A DNA stretch of 64,000 bases from positions 250,421 to 314,420 of the forward strand of contig JAGFNQ010004757.1 of the NCBI GenBank assembly GCA_024364735.1. The letters are read 5' to 3'. This DNA comes from Boesenbergia rotunda. Lineage: Eukaryota > Streptophyta > Magnoliopsida > Zingiberales > Zingiberaceae. Made by a program: the position numbers and the translations under genes. Every line of letters begins with the position of its first letter. Positions within the stretch are counted from its first letter, which is position 1. Positions 1 through 10,989 of the stretch are shown here, in pieces. The notes beneath the pieces were generated by a model. It saw nothing but the letters and a program-made list of their open reading frames with translations. It searched no databases and had not been told where the DNA came from.

Positions 1-67
1 ATCTCCTTTAGCTTGTGCTCTTTTGGCGATTATTCCAACAAGAGCGGACCTTCGCTCTGATACCACT
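1..67 (-). other. 5' leader and primer binding site of a minus-strand LTR element
   Basis: Read on the minus strand, this follows the LTR at 68-1192. The reverse complement of 54-65 is TGGTATCAGAGC, the usual plant primer binding site for initiator methionine tRNA, two bases from the LTR end. The leader beyond it resembles the leader just before gag in the element at 9908-14763 (around 10931-10989). The rest of the element lies left of the window. Confidence 0.85.
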
Positions 68-1192
68 TGTTAGATCATGATCGCCAAGCTAGAGGGGGGG
101 TGAATAGCTTCTTTCAATTTTCTTCCTACAATCGTTAGTGCGCAAACGGAATATACTAAATAAAAACAAAAACTAACGAACAGGAAAGACACACCAATGT
201 ACGTGGTTCGGAGATGATGCTCCTACTCCATGGCAGTCCGTAAGGTGGACGACCCCTAATCTGTCGGTGGATGATTCCCCGAAGCACCTCCGGCTAGATC
301 TCGTAGCTCCTTGTGGGTGGAGAAACCTCACCACAACATCTTGACACTACTTGAGCAACAAAGACTACTAACCAGCTCTATCCAAGCAGGTTTCACCATG
401 GAAGAAAGGCCTGAAACGAGCTCCCTTTAATAGGGCTTGAGTCTAATATGGACGCTACCAGTTGACTGGCCCTAGGGCAGTCGACTGGTCCCACTCAGAT
501 TCGAATGTTGCAAGCCCAACATTTGAATCTCCAGCCATCACCAGTTGACTGCCCCAGGGGCAGTCGATTGGTCCTTCTCTAAGCCTAGGGTTACCCTTCC
601 CGAGTATATTTCTCTCCGCACTCGAACCCTCCCGGCTTAGTTCCCGAGTACAAACACTCACACTCGGACCCTCACGACTTGGTTAACTCTTCAATCCACA
701 GTTTCGATCTGTTGCCTTCACGCCCTCTTCATCTTCGGCTCCCGTCCCTCAGATGCACATGCAAGCCCTCGGCTTGCCTCCATGCCATCCTTCACGCATG
801 CCTCGAAGTCCGCATCCCTCGGCTCATCGTCTCTGCTCCAGCAGCCTCGATCCGTCGCCTTCAAGCCCTCTTCGACTTTGGCCCTCGTCCCTCGGATACG
901 CACACAAGCCCGCGGCTTGCCTCCATGCTATCCTTCACGTACGCCTCGAAGTCCGTTTCCCTTGGCTCATCGTACCTGTTTTGTCCATGATCCCTTGGAT
1001 GCGCACACAAGCCCACGCCTTGCCTCCATGCCACCCTTCACCTGAAGATATCCAACCAAGTCTATGTGTACCTGCAAACCTGCACACTCACATACACATA
1101 TTAGACTAACAATACACCCTAACTTAACCATATTGACACACACATCAAAACTCATGATCCTCCAGATCATACTTAGGCCGATTGCCCCAACA
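68..1192 (-). repeat. 5' LTR of a minus-strand non-autonomous element (CAGTCGACTGG hairpin family)
   Basis: Starts TGTTAGATC and ends CCCCAACA, so it has TG...CA ends, 1125 bp. It shares blocks with the LTRs at 34248-35210, 40069-41029, 9908-10916 and 13752-14763: an AGAGGGGGG-TGAATA box near the PBS-side end (91-106), a segment on seating against hairpins CAGT(C/T)GACTGG (457-489 and 540-572), and a GC-rich 3' part rich in CCTCGGATGCGC-like words. The PBS just outside position 68 makes it the 5' LTR. Its TSD cannot be checked because the other end is outside the window. Confidence 0.85.
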
Positions 1193-4191
1193 CCCATGAG
1201 TGGTCGAGTGTTGCACAACAGGACGGCTGCTCGCACTCTAACAACTACCACTACCCCTGAGTGGTTGAGTAGGCAGAAAACTATATGACTAACGGTGGAC
1301 TAACTATAAGGGAGCCGATGTTCACTGGGATGTAACTATGCAGATATGGTGCACGTTACCAATATGCACAATCAACTAGATCACAACTATGCAACTATAT
1401 AATGTATAAATATCCAACAAATTACAACACGATCTATAAACATGCAACTAATTTACTAGGTGGGATACATTTAATGTCAACCAAACCCAAGTTGTGTTTA
1501 ATGATAATTTCTGAGTCCTCGCGTACAAGCGATACTTTACCGATCAAGAAATCAACAGTGAGACTGTATGAACATGAATTTTGATTAGCTTAAAAATCAA
1601 GTAATGAAAATATCAAGGATGGTATCAAATAGTCAACGATAAGGTAAAACAGCCTAGCTGAAAATAAAACAAGTCATGCATTTAAGTTTAACAAACTACA
1701 GAATACAAAGAAGAAGTACCTGCCTCCAAATGTGAAGTCCGTATCGGTAAAGAAACCCCACGTCTGAAATAATCAATGTCATATATCAAAGGAATATAAT
1801 CTTAGCTATTTACATAAATAATAATTAGCTACACAATTACTAAACCATATTAGAATTAATCCTAATAATCACATTCATAACTCTAATCACAATAACAAAT
1901 ACATATAATGATCATCCAATCCAATTGATGAATTCCACTAATAGAGTAATTCCAAAATTCTAATATCTCTTATTAACTATTAATTTATCATCAATTATAG
2001 ATCAACCTACAAATGATCATAATCTCATCAATGAATCGATAAGCATAATCAACACCTTTATTGAATCTATTAATTCAATTACTTATCAAAACCAATCCAA
2101 CTATTAGTTGATTAATCCACCACTAATCAATATCATCTTTTAATTGTATTGTTAATGGAAGATAATAGAGTTCAATTAAGTCCAATATAGTTCCATTAAT
2201 CCTACATGTTAATTAGATTATTCATCATTAGTTTAATCTAACATCTAATCCTATACCAATCCAATCCAACACTCAATGTCCAATAACCCTAAATTAGATC
2301 AACTATAAATCAATCTATTACACAAGTTCACTTCCAATTCCATATCGTCAAGTTCAAGTTTTCTTTCATCTATGTAGCTACTGCCCAAATCATAACCAAC
2401 CCACCACCGTGTCACACGGCAGAGCATCACAAGGTTCCGAGCACCCAACTAAAAACCAATCCCAATAAAATTGCTAGCAAAAATCTGAAATATGAACTGA
2501 AGCTAGAAATCACTAATACAACTCAATACAACATCACTTCCTCCAAGGTGAATATTGAATCCAACGACTCTTACCTGAGATGGCACCGGCGATGACTCTT
2601 TTCTCCCCCCCCCTCTGTACTGATCCCATGAGACCCAGCCACCACAGTAACATCCGAATAACATTCTTCGATCAGAGATCAATAAAAGCATCTAATACTT
2701 AACTCAAGCTAAGATCAGATGATCACCTTCTTGTTTTAAACAATACTTACATGGTATCACATGGCTCACACAACAGGATCAAACATCAAGCTAGACCTTA
2801 ATCCCACATCACATGACAAACACAACTCAAGCACAATTAAGCTAACACCTAACTCCACATCAAAATCAATTGTAATCCTTACCTTTTAATTTGAACTCCC
2901 ACTCAGATTGTCCCAACAACTCTAGACAGGAACACCACACCAAATCAAAAACTTCTAGCTCCAAAACAGAATGCTCTCCACCTCAAACCCAACTTACAAC
3001 AACCCCCAAACCAAAATCGAGTATTAATGTTCAAAGCCAATTCATCACTCAAAATCTATCTTGTCCTTAAAACAGATTCGAAAAACCCAAGTTGTTCAGA
3101 CTAATGAAATGGGTTTAAGAATAATGTATCAAACTATGATACACAAGAGATCAGAACAGCAACAAATCTAATTGAACACAACAAACCCTGAAACCAAAAT
3201 GTAGCAAAGCATCAAATCATATTTTCAAAACAATCTACCCAGATCTCTTCCATTCTAAGCCGAATCATCCATAGACATTAGTGCTGGATGGAACAATCAC
3301 TAGAGCCCCATGACTATATCAACATCAAAAGAACAACAACAACGAATTATAACAACAACAAACATCAAAAGCACATAACAGGGAACCCCAAAGAATTTGA
3401 ACAACAACAATATTTCTAGGGCTCACAGCAAAACATCATCAATTGAAACCCAAAAACACAACCCTATGACCATAAAAGCTCATGGCAAAACCAAAAACCA
3501 CAGAAATCACTAGAGCTTCCCCAAAAATGATAAATTAATTCACACAAGTATCCCACAATAAACAACCTAAAACAGGAACCAAAATCCCAATAGAACAAAT
3601 TCTAATTCTACCCCAAACTCTCACAAAACCCAAACTCTTACCACAATAGCAATACGAATCAGATTAGAATAAAATAGAACATAATCAATCTAACCCAAAC
3701 AAGCATTGCTTTAAATCATGCCCTAATCCAAGATATGCCTTACCTAATGAAAGTTGACCAGCGGTGGACCAGAAAAGGAGAGATGGCGATCGACTCTGTG
3801 GTGTCTTGCGGAAGGGAGAAGAAGATCGTCGGCTTGGTTGCATGGAGAAGAAGCAAGACAAGAAAAACCCACGATGAGGGGTTGCAGCGCCAATCGCTTG
3901 GGGAAGGAGGAAGAGGCGCGATTAGGGTTAGGAGAGGGAGATCGCTAGGAGAGGCAGCGTGGAGATTTCTTCGATTGCGCGATGAAGAACACAATGAAGA
4001 GGAAATCAACGTCGAGCAAAACTGAGGGGGAGGAATCGTGAGATAAGGAAAAGAGAAAAAAAGAAAATAAAAATATAAGTTTATAAGTTTAGGCAACATT
4101 ACAAAAAGGCCATCCATCTTTGCCAATCAAAACCAAGCCCCTAAGTTTCAATTGTTAAGTTTTTTTGTCCTCCAATTTCCGATATTTAACA
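1193..4191 (-). repeat. AT-rich sequence, probable chromovirus 3' LTR plus flank
   Basis: No gene is visible. On the minus strand it begins at 4191 with TGTTAAATATC right after a polypurine tract and the end of a gypsy pol, where a 3' LTR must start. The first part holds a pyrimidine-rich leader and a short open stretch (3740-4126) rich in Ser/Pro/Leu that runs into a splice-donor-like AG/GTAAGG near 3740, as in long Del/Tekay LTR leaders. The far end of the LTR is not defined, and no second copy is in the window. Part of 1193-2400 may be unrelated AT-rich DNA. Confidence 0.45.
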
Positions 4192-4205
4192 TTCTTCCCC
4201 ACTAA
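4192..4205 (-). other. Polypurine tract of the chromovirus relic
   Basis: The minus strand reads TTAGTGGGGAAGAA and is followed at once by TG at 4191-4190. Just upstream is the sequence GGAGACCAAATTT, a version of the conserved GAGGACGAAATTT box found at the 3' end of Del/Tekay elements. It primes plus-strand DNA synthesis. Confidence 0.6.
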
Positions 4206-4301
4206 TAAAAATTTGGTCTCCAAATTTCGCTAGTAAACCACAACAGATACTAATTGCTCATATATAGTAAAATTACTGAACAAAAATCAACAATACGTAC
4301 C

Positions 4302-4780
4302 TCAGACAAAGAGATAAGAGTAGCGGGCTCTGATTGTATCTTGGAGCTCCTAGGTTGCCTCCTCATCAGAATGGTGATGCCATCCAACCTTGACCAACTA
4401 GATTATTTTGTTTCGCAAACGATGCTCCTTGTGCCCCAATATTCGGATAGGTATTTTCTCGTAGGTCGCATTTGGTTGGAGTGTGATTGGAACCTCCGAC
4501 AAGACATGAGTAGGATATGGTACATACTTCCTTAACATGGAACACATCATGAACGCCAGCAAAGGATGGCGGTAGTGTCGGATGATAAGCTACTGCTCCA
4601 ATCATTCTCCAAAATTTGGAAAGGTCTAATGTAGCGTGGAGCTAGATTACCTCTCAAACCAAATCTCTTCACTCCTTTAATGATTGATACTTGTAAGAAC
4701 ACGTGATCTCTCACGAGGAACTCCAGGGGTCTCCGTCTCTAATCCGCGTAAATCTTTTGGCGATCCTGAGCTTTTGACAT
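4302..4780 (-). pseudogene. Ty3/gypsy chromovirus (Del/Tekay-like) integrase C-terminus, degenerate
   Basis: Conceptual translation of the minus strand gives, with several stops and frameshifts, the ordered blocks of a chromovirus integrase tail: a DRQKIYAD block, RRRPLEF, DHVFLQVS, GVKRFGLRG, APRYIRPFQIL, then AGVHDVFHV, a basic LRNK block, HSDEEAT and RARYSYLF just before the stop. In intact relatives these belong to the integrase C-terminal region and chromodomain-like tail at the end of pol. The catalytic core, RNase H and RT expected upstream (above 4780) are not recognisable. It is followed by a polypurine tract and an LTR start, as expected. A dead fragment. Confidence 0.8.
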
Positions 4781-7700
4781 CTTGGGTACCGAAAAATTGA
4801 TCCATCAGCATACGGTGTCTTCTCTCTGGTGACAGCATAAACCAGGTCTATCTCTAGATCTGATGGTGGCATCTTCTGAACAGGTTGAGGCTGAATCATC
4901 TAAACTGCGACTAGCTGCATAGGCTGAGGTGTTGGGAGTATGACCGACTATTGAGACTGATAAACTGTAGGCTAGTATGTTGGGTATGACTGAACTATAC
5001 ATAAATAAAAATTAGGATAAATCCAAACCACAACATCAACTTAATTAAATTGTAAATAACAACAATCTACTTCTTAACCTAATCATTATAGTTAGGTTAA
5101 TTCCTAAACTCAAATATGGTTAACTAAACTCATTTCTTTCAAGAATCAAGTTCACATCAACACATGATCACCACAACAAACCTAGTGAACCCCCCCCCCC
5201 TAAATAACAAACAATTTCCTTATCACATATCTACCACAAAAGAAACTTATGGCAAGAATTTCAATCTAAACAGATCAGTATAAGTCTTCCTCCAAATTAG
5301 AACAGCGAAACTCACCAACAAGATCAACCTATTCAAAATGGGGTTCTAAACCAAAGAAACATCAAGGATCAGATCCTATACAACTCTATTTCACATGGTA
5401 TCAATGTTAGACACAACTACAACTCATAAATGACTCATGATAATCTACCAAAAGCAAAACCAAAATCATTCAGAATCACCCTATCAGATAAACATTTCAA
5501 AAATAAAATCATCCCCAATCAACTTGTGACAAGAAGCTGCATCACCGAACACAAACCGATCCATACAACCGAAACTAACTATACCCAAATCTAAAACTTA
5601 CAGTTCCACAACACTTCATCACTTCATCCTAAATCCATTCTTTATGTTCGTAAAGCGAAACATATATCATCACTCTCTACTTACTAAAGTTCTCAATATA
5701 AATCCTATACTGAAAATTTCTGATCTAGAGATTGTCATCCAACATTTAAGTACAGTCTATTGACTTCTCAAAATCACACATAGGACGCTCAACCATAAGA
5801 TCACTGACACTAAGTATATATCAAATCACCAATAGTCAATCATCACATCTATCAATATCACTCATGAAACACCAACCAATGATAACATCTAACTAACAAT
5901 TCATAATGTCATAAATCCACCAATGATCCACTAGAAAATTACATATCACAAGGATAAGGTTTCATGATATCCACCATCTCCATACCATCCTCAACCAAAA
6001 TTTAGCAAGATAACTGTCTAAAAGAGAAGATCATTTATCCACCCACACTCACGGCTAATAAATCAAAGATATCCATCGATATAACCTCAAAACACAACAC
6101 ATCATAGAGATTCATCAATCTCAATCCATCCTTAAACATCAATCAAAATTGATTACTTCCTGATCAATGATAAAGGACACAATCACCAAACATCTTTCCA
6201 AAATAAGTGCCAACTAACACTCTGTGGCTCAAAGATCATCCTCTATAATTTCCACCAAACTATGATTAAATCTCATAGATGATATCCAATTGACACCTTG
6301 TTCCCTGAGTACCCGCGGGTCATATATCCCGATGTACCATCGAGATTATCTAATCATGTAGGATCGATCTATGAGTAAGAATTTCTCATAGATTAACGTT
6401 AGGCGAGTCGACTAGCCTCACATTGTAAACCATCCTACTTCGGTTCCTCCAAGTTCAGGAACCCAACAACCAACCAAACAAACGGAAAGAGATATACAAT
6501 CTCTCGAATATACCTCAATATAATCACCAAGTTCGGTATCTTCCACCCAAAGGTGGCCTAGTCTTGTGAATGATTCGCATCAATGCAAATCATAAATCTG
6601 AAAATACCCACTTGGTCAACAAACCACCAGGTACGATTAATCCACGGTTAACATCCCCTTGGACTAAAATACCTCAATCTCTTATCAACTAGGATAGTAT
6701 GTAGCTAATTCTGCCTCTTCTGCGTTAACGCAGGTCATGTGCTACGGTAAATCAATCTGATACTGATCATGATACCTACAATATACAAATCTCAAATTCT
6801 CACTCAACTAGTACTAACACTAGAATTACCATAGTAGAAGGGATTCCATAAGACAGTAATTCCTGATCTCAAATAGGTAGTGAACTGGTTCGACTCTAGT
6901 TTTGACTCATCAATTGGTGTGCTATAAGGGAAATCAACATTCTCCACAATAGAATCGAGTCTGCAACGGGTCCACTAGTCGCCTTCTTGGTCAATCCCGA
7001 CCATAATTATGAATAGACTGTTTGACTACAAGTCATCAAGCTAAACCAAATCCAAGGAATAATTGGTAGTCGAATATAAGTGACAATATGCTATCCAACT
7101 ATGCTAGCATATGTCTATATAAACTTAAATAAGGTAATGTATACAATGGATAGAATAATCATCAAAGTTGTACCTTACTAACTTACTTGCCAAGTCCCAA
7201 TAAAACTAAGTCAAAAAATGACTCCGTAAAATCCAAACATATACTCGAATCTGGTGTCTGATATCTAAAAGAATTGGTATTGAATAGACTCCAAAAAAAT
7301 CTAGAAAATCCCAAAACATGAAAATAAACAAACATCGTATATCTCATAATCTGAGACCCTGATACTGATACCAAATAAATTAAAATCAGGTAAATTCCAC
7401 CTTGATACTAAAACCTTCAAACAACCTCAGAAAAAAGGTTGCAGGCCAAAGGATCCAGGACAACAAAATTTTGATCAGGCATATTGTAGTACACCGATCA
7501 TATCCATTGACTATGCTACTATTCAATAATCGTGAAGCCTAAGACATTGGAGATGCAAGACATAGGTTCCCATCATAATCTTCTCCACCAGCTATACATA
7601 AGAAGCATCAATGGAAGTTTCACGATCCAAGGACAACTCATGAGTCAGCATGTTGAATGAAGAAACACCACTGTCATGACTAAAAAATTTACTTGTAGAA

Positions 7701-7807
7701 TGAAAGAAACCTAGGAGCAAAAATTAGATTTCTCAAAAGAAAGGATACCCTAGATTCTCTGTGTTCACCTTGCCGAAAATAAAAGCTAACAAGTTTTTCA
7801 TTGGGGA
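4781..7807. other. AT-rich region without recognisable genes
   Basis: About 3 kb upstream (minus strand) of the chromovirus integrase tail, where the remaining pol should lie, but no RT YxDD, RNase H or integrase core motif could be found in either strand. It holds a homopolymer C tract near 5191-5202 and only short, composition-driven ORFs. A TGGTATCAG word on the minus strand near 7365-7373 resembles part of a primer binding site, but no LTR adjoins it. It may be a heavily decayed retroelement or an older unrelated sequence. Confidence 0.4.
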
Positions 7808-8580
7808 TAATGGGGTTGAGCATCCCGGGGTTGACATGTGGACTGAAGAAGCTATGTGGCAAAATCCATCGAGTCTGAACGACTCTCTCTCTTTGACTCC
7901 TGAGACCCCCTCGGGAAGGTAGACTCCCAAGACCACCTCGGGCAAGCCTACTCTTGAGATCACCCCAGGAAGACATATGCCCGAAATCACCTCGGGAGGT
8001 CAGGTCCCCAAGATCACCTCGGGATGATAGACGCCCGGGACCCTCCCAGGCCAAAGGACCCCGAGATCACCTCGGGGTAGCGGAGCCCAAGGATCACCTT
8101 ATCCGATGGCCCAACCTCAAGTAACCGTCCCCCTTTTTGCGGATCTGAGGATAATTACCATCAATAATTATGGGATAATCATGACCCATAGTATGCGGCC
8201 ATTAAAGCCTTGATTATCGCAATGGCTTGGATTTAATTGCTGTAAGGACCGTTACGAGGATTATCCAGTAACCGACAATTGAGGGGACATGGAGAAAGAC
8301 GTGGGGACACGTGTGACCGCCGCCTCAAGTGTATAAGGTATTCCAACCCCCCAGGTAAGGGGGGTTACGCTCATCTTGCTCATACTTCTCCTTCTTTCTT
8401 TCTCTCTGAGAGACTCTTATACTGACTTGAGCGTCAGAGTGGGCTCCGCCAGACAATCTCTGGCATGTTCCCATTAATGCTCGTGTTAATCTTGCAGGGT
8501 AGGAGCTCTTCCCCTCTCGTCATCGTCCTCGTGGGCTGGACTCTGGTGACTGGCCGCTTGCATCAATTCCTTCCAGAACA
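7808..8580 (+). repeat. 5' LTR of the Retand element
   Basis: The start is set by alignment to the 3' LTR start at 55715 (shared GGTTGAGCA-CCCGGGGTTGACAT block). The 5' copy begins TAATGGGG, so the terminal TG seems mutated to TA. It ends AACA, three bases before a Tat-type PBS. It contains a ~30-bp minisatellite and a TATA-like GTATAAGG near 8331 before a CT-rich leader. About 773 bp. Confidence 0.7.
7880..8095 (+). repeat. Minisatellite in the Retand LTR (about 30-bp units)
   Basis: Around seven imperfect copies of a unit containing AGATCACCTCGGG followed by a variable spacer. It lies upstream of the TATA-like box, so probably in U3. The open reading frames seen on the minus strand here simply read through the repeat. 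Confidence 0.75.
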
Positions 8581-8583
8581 AGT

Positions 8584-8601
8584 TTAGTGCCGTTTGTGGG
8601 A
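8584..8601 (+). other. Primer binding site of the Retand element
   Basis: TTAGTGCCGTTTGTGGGA directly after the LTR resembles the TGGCGCCGTCTGTGGGA-type PBS of Tat elements, with a few changes. It differs from the methionine-tRNA PBS of the copia-type elements in this window. Confidence 0.65.
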
Positions 8602-8633
8602 ATCTAAATCGAAGCACCAGAAGGAACACAGTG

Positions 8634-9759
8634 ATGGTGGAACCGGAAGGACAACCCAACACGTTGACTAAGCAAGAGCTAGATCGATTGATCGCCAATG
8701 CCGTTAAGGGTGAGCTCAAACAACACCAGATCGAGCAAGTAGAATCACGTCGAGTGGATTTGAGGCACGTAGAGATCCCTAGAATCTCCATTTCGCACCA
8801 CCACCACCACCGAAGATCTGCCTCACTACCGATGGCGCATGTGGTGGTACCTCTAGCGCACCGGTGAGAGTCCCTAGGAGATTTGAAGAAAATTAACTCC
8901 GCCGCCTCCAGTGTTCTACGACAAGATGAAGGAGGGGAGAAGAGGGAAGGACCTAAGAACTTCCAAAAGACACCCTCCACCCCATTCTCGCTTGCCATCG
9001 TGGAGGATCCCATGCCGAAGCAGTTTCGTGGTCCTGGGATTATCGACTACAATGGAAAGATAGATCTGGAAGATCATGTCTGCATGTTCGAGAACGCGAC
9101 ACTCCTGTACCAGTACACTGATAGGGTTAAGTGCCGGGTGTTCTTGAACACCCTATCAGGGGCCGCCCAACGATGGTTCCAGAGGCTGCCCCAGGGTTCT
9201 ATCAACTCCTTCCTGGAGTTTAAGACCGCCTTCCTCCACCATTTTGCCAATAGTCGTAGCTACCAGAAGACGGTGTTAAATTTATTCGCCCCTCAAGCAG
9301 AAGCTAAAAGAACCGCTCAAGGATTACATCCAACGGTTCAACCGAGTGGCGCAAGATGTGCTAACCGCGACATCAGAGATCCTCGTCAGCGCCTATACCC
9401 AGGGGCTCTCTGAAGGGGATTTCTTCCAATCTTTGGTAAAGAAGCCACCTACCAGCTTTGATGATTTGCTGGGGCGTTCGGTCAAGCACGTCAATGTTGA
9501 AGAAGTGCAACATGCCCGCCGCAAGGAACCAACCGGTGTCCCTTCCCAAACCGTTGTATGGTCAGAGAGGAGGGAACCTTTGGCTCCAGCCCGGGGAAAA
9601 GATCTTCACCCAGGGAAAGACCAGTGGGCTGGTAAACGAAAGCTGGTAGAGACAGTTGACACCCAGCCGCCAGAGCCGCTGATGAGGTACTGCGACTTCC
9701 ATGGCAGTATGATGTACTCCACCGAGGAATGTCATGCCCTGAAAAAAAAAATTGAATGA
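8634..9759 (+). pseudogene. gag: Retand gag (capsid region), broken
   Basis: Structural capsid polyprotein of a gypsy element. The ATG at 8634 opens a frame with a TGA near 8865 and reopens in the same frame at 8883. The retrotransposon-gag core is clear: DLEDHVCMFENA, KCRVFLNTLSGAAQRWFQRLP, FLEFKTAFLHHFANS, then RFNRVAQDVLTA, SAYTQGLSEGDFF and a CDFHGSMMYSTEECHALK segment that matches the usual C-x2-H...TEEC region. A single-base frameshift near 9285 splits the core between two frames. The C-terminus continues beyond the gag-only element inserted at 9908 (see 14764-15009). Confidence 0.88.
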
Positions 9760-9907
9760 GGAGGCAGACCCCAAATCTCGGAGGAAGTGGAAGAAGATGG
9801 GGTATCACTGGAGGTCCCCTCGGCGGAGCTTGTCTCCTCAAAAATGGCCGTTGGGAGAGAATGAAGCCCAACATCGATCTCAGTCACGTTCGAGGGGGAG
9901 GAGTCGG
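9760..9907 (+). other. Retand gag C-terminal linker before the insertion
   Basis: Continuation of the Retand internal sequence after a stop at 9757-9759. Acidic residues are followed by an RGRSR-like basic stretch in another frame. The last five bases, 9903-9907 (GTCGG), are the left copy of the TSD of the element at 9908-14763. Confidence 0.7.
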
Positions 9908-10916
9908 TGTTGAGGTAATCTGTGGTCCGGAGTGACCAAGTGTTTTGATGTTTGAGCAAAGGGTTTAAGTTAGGTTTACCCTTGTTATCTCATATGTGTA
10001 TGTTGAGTGTGCAGGATGTACAAGTTACACATATGGACTTGACTGGACGACCTCAGTACGGTGAAGTGTGGCATGGAGACAAGTTGGAGGCTTGTGTGCA
10101 CCTGAGGGACCTTGGAGAGCAGGGACGATGAGCTGATGTGCGCGAACTTCGAGACGTACGTGAAGGGTGGCATGGAGGCAAGCTGGAGGCTTGCGTGCGC
10201 ATCCGAGGGACGAGGGCCGAAGATGAAAAGGGCGCGAAGGCAATAGTCGAGGCTGCGGATGAGGAGTCAGTCGAGTCGTGAGGGTACGAGTGCTATGTGA
10301 TTGTATTCGGGAAAGTCCTAGGGTTTGAGTGCGGAGTGAAATGTACTCAGGAAGGGAAACCCTAGGTGTGTGAGTGGGGCAGTCGACTGCCATTGGGGCA
10401 GTCAACTAATAAAACTCAGAGAAAGGGATCTGGCCAGGGACTAGTCGACTGGTAGGTGGCTGATGGGTTGGCTGAGAATTCGAACTTTGGGGTGCAACGG
10501 TCGAATTCAAGTGGCACCAGTCGACTGCCCTAGGAGCAGTCGACTGGTGACGAGGGTTTCAGCCGGAGTTCTATTTAAAGCGGACTTCGTGGTGGCCGAG
10601 ATTCTTGACGAAACAAGCTTGGTTAAGGCTTGTTAGTAGTCTCTTGAGTCCAGATCGTGTCAAGGTGCTGTGGCGTGGTTTCTCCACCCACAAGGAGCGA
10701 CGAGGGCTAGCCGAAGGTTATCTGGGGATTGATCCACCAACGGATTCTTGGATTAGTCGCTCGTCCGGGGTGGATACCAAGTAAATCGGTTTGTTAGCAT
10801 TGTTCTCTCTTGATTAGTTTATTTTTATTTGTATTTCCGCTGCGCTAACAATCTTGTAAAGAAAACGACGAAGATTTGCTATTCACCCCCCTCTAGCAAT
10901 GCCTTTCGATCTATCA
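9908..10916 (+). repeat. 5' LTR of the gag-only element
   Basis: TGTTGAGGTAATCTG at the start, CTATCA at the end. It carries the CCAGTCGACTG / CAGTCGACTGG hairpin at 10516-10548 and the TTCACCCCCCTCTA box at 10882-10895, close to the PBS-side end. Its partner is 13752-14763. Confidence 0.92.
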
Positions 10917-10918
10917 GT

Positions 10919-10930
10919 TGATATCAGAGT
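10919..10930 (+). other. Primer binding site (variant)
   Basis: TGATATCAGAGT, two mismatches from TGGTATCAGAGC, placed two bases after the LTR end like the PBS of the sister elements. Confidence 0.8.
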
Positions 10931-10989
10931 GAAGGACCGCTCTTGATCGGACTAACCGCCGAGGGAGCACACGCTAGAGGAAGAAGAAC

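Noticed and set aside
54..65. Possible tRNA genes at the GCTCTGATACCA / TGGTATCAGAGC words
   Set aside because: Only 12 bases match; no cloverleaf surrounds them. They are primer binding sites next to LTRs.
3740..4126. 128-codon minus frame as a possible host gene
   Set aside because: Composition is Ser/Pro/Leu low complexity, it lies just inside a likely LTR start, and it ends in a splice-donor-like site as LTR leaders do. No domain is visible.
7689..8054. 121-codon minus frame with SRGDLG repeats
   Set aside because: Reads through the ~30-bp minisatellite of the Retand LTR.
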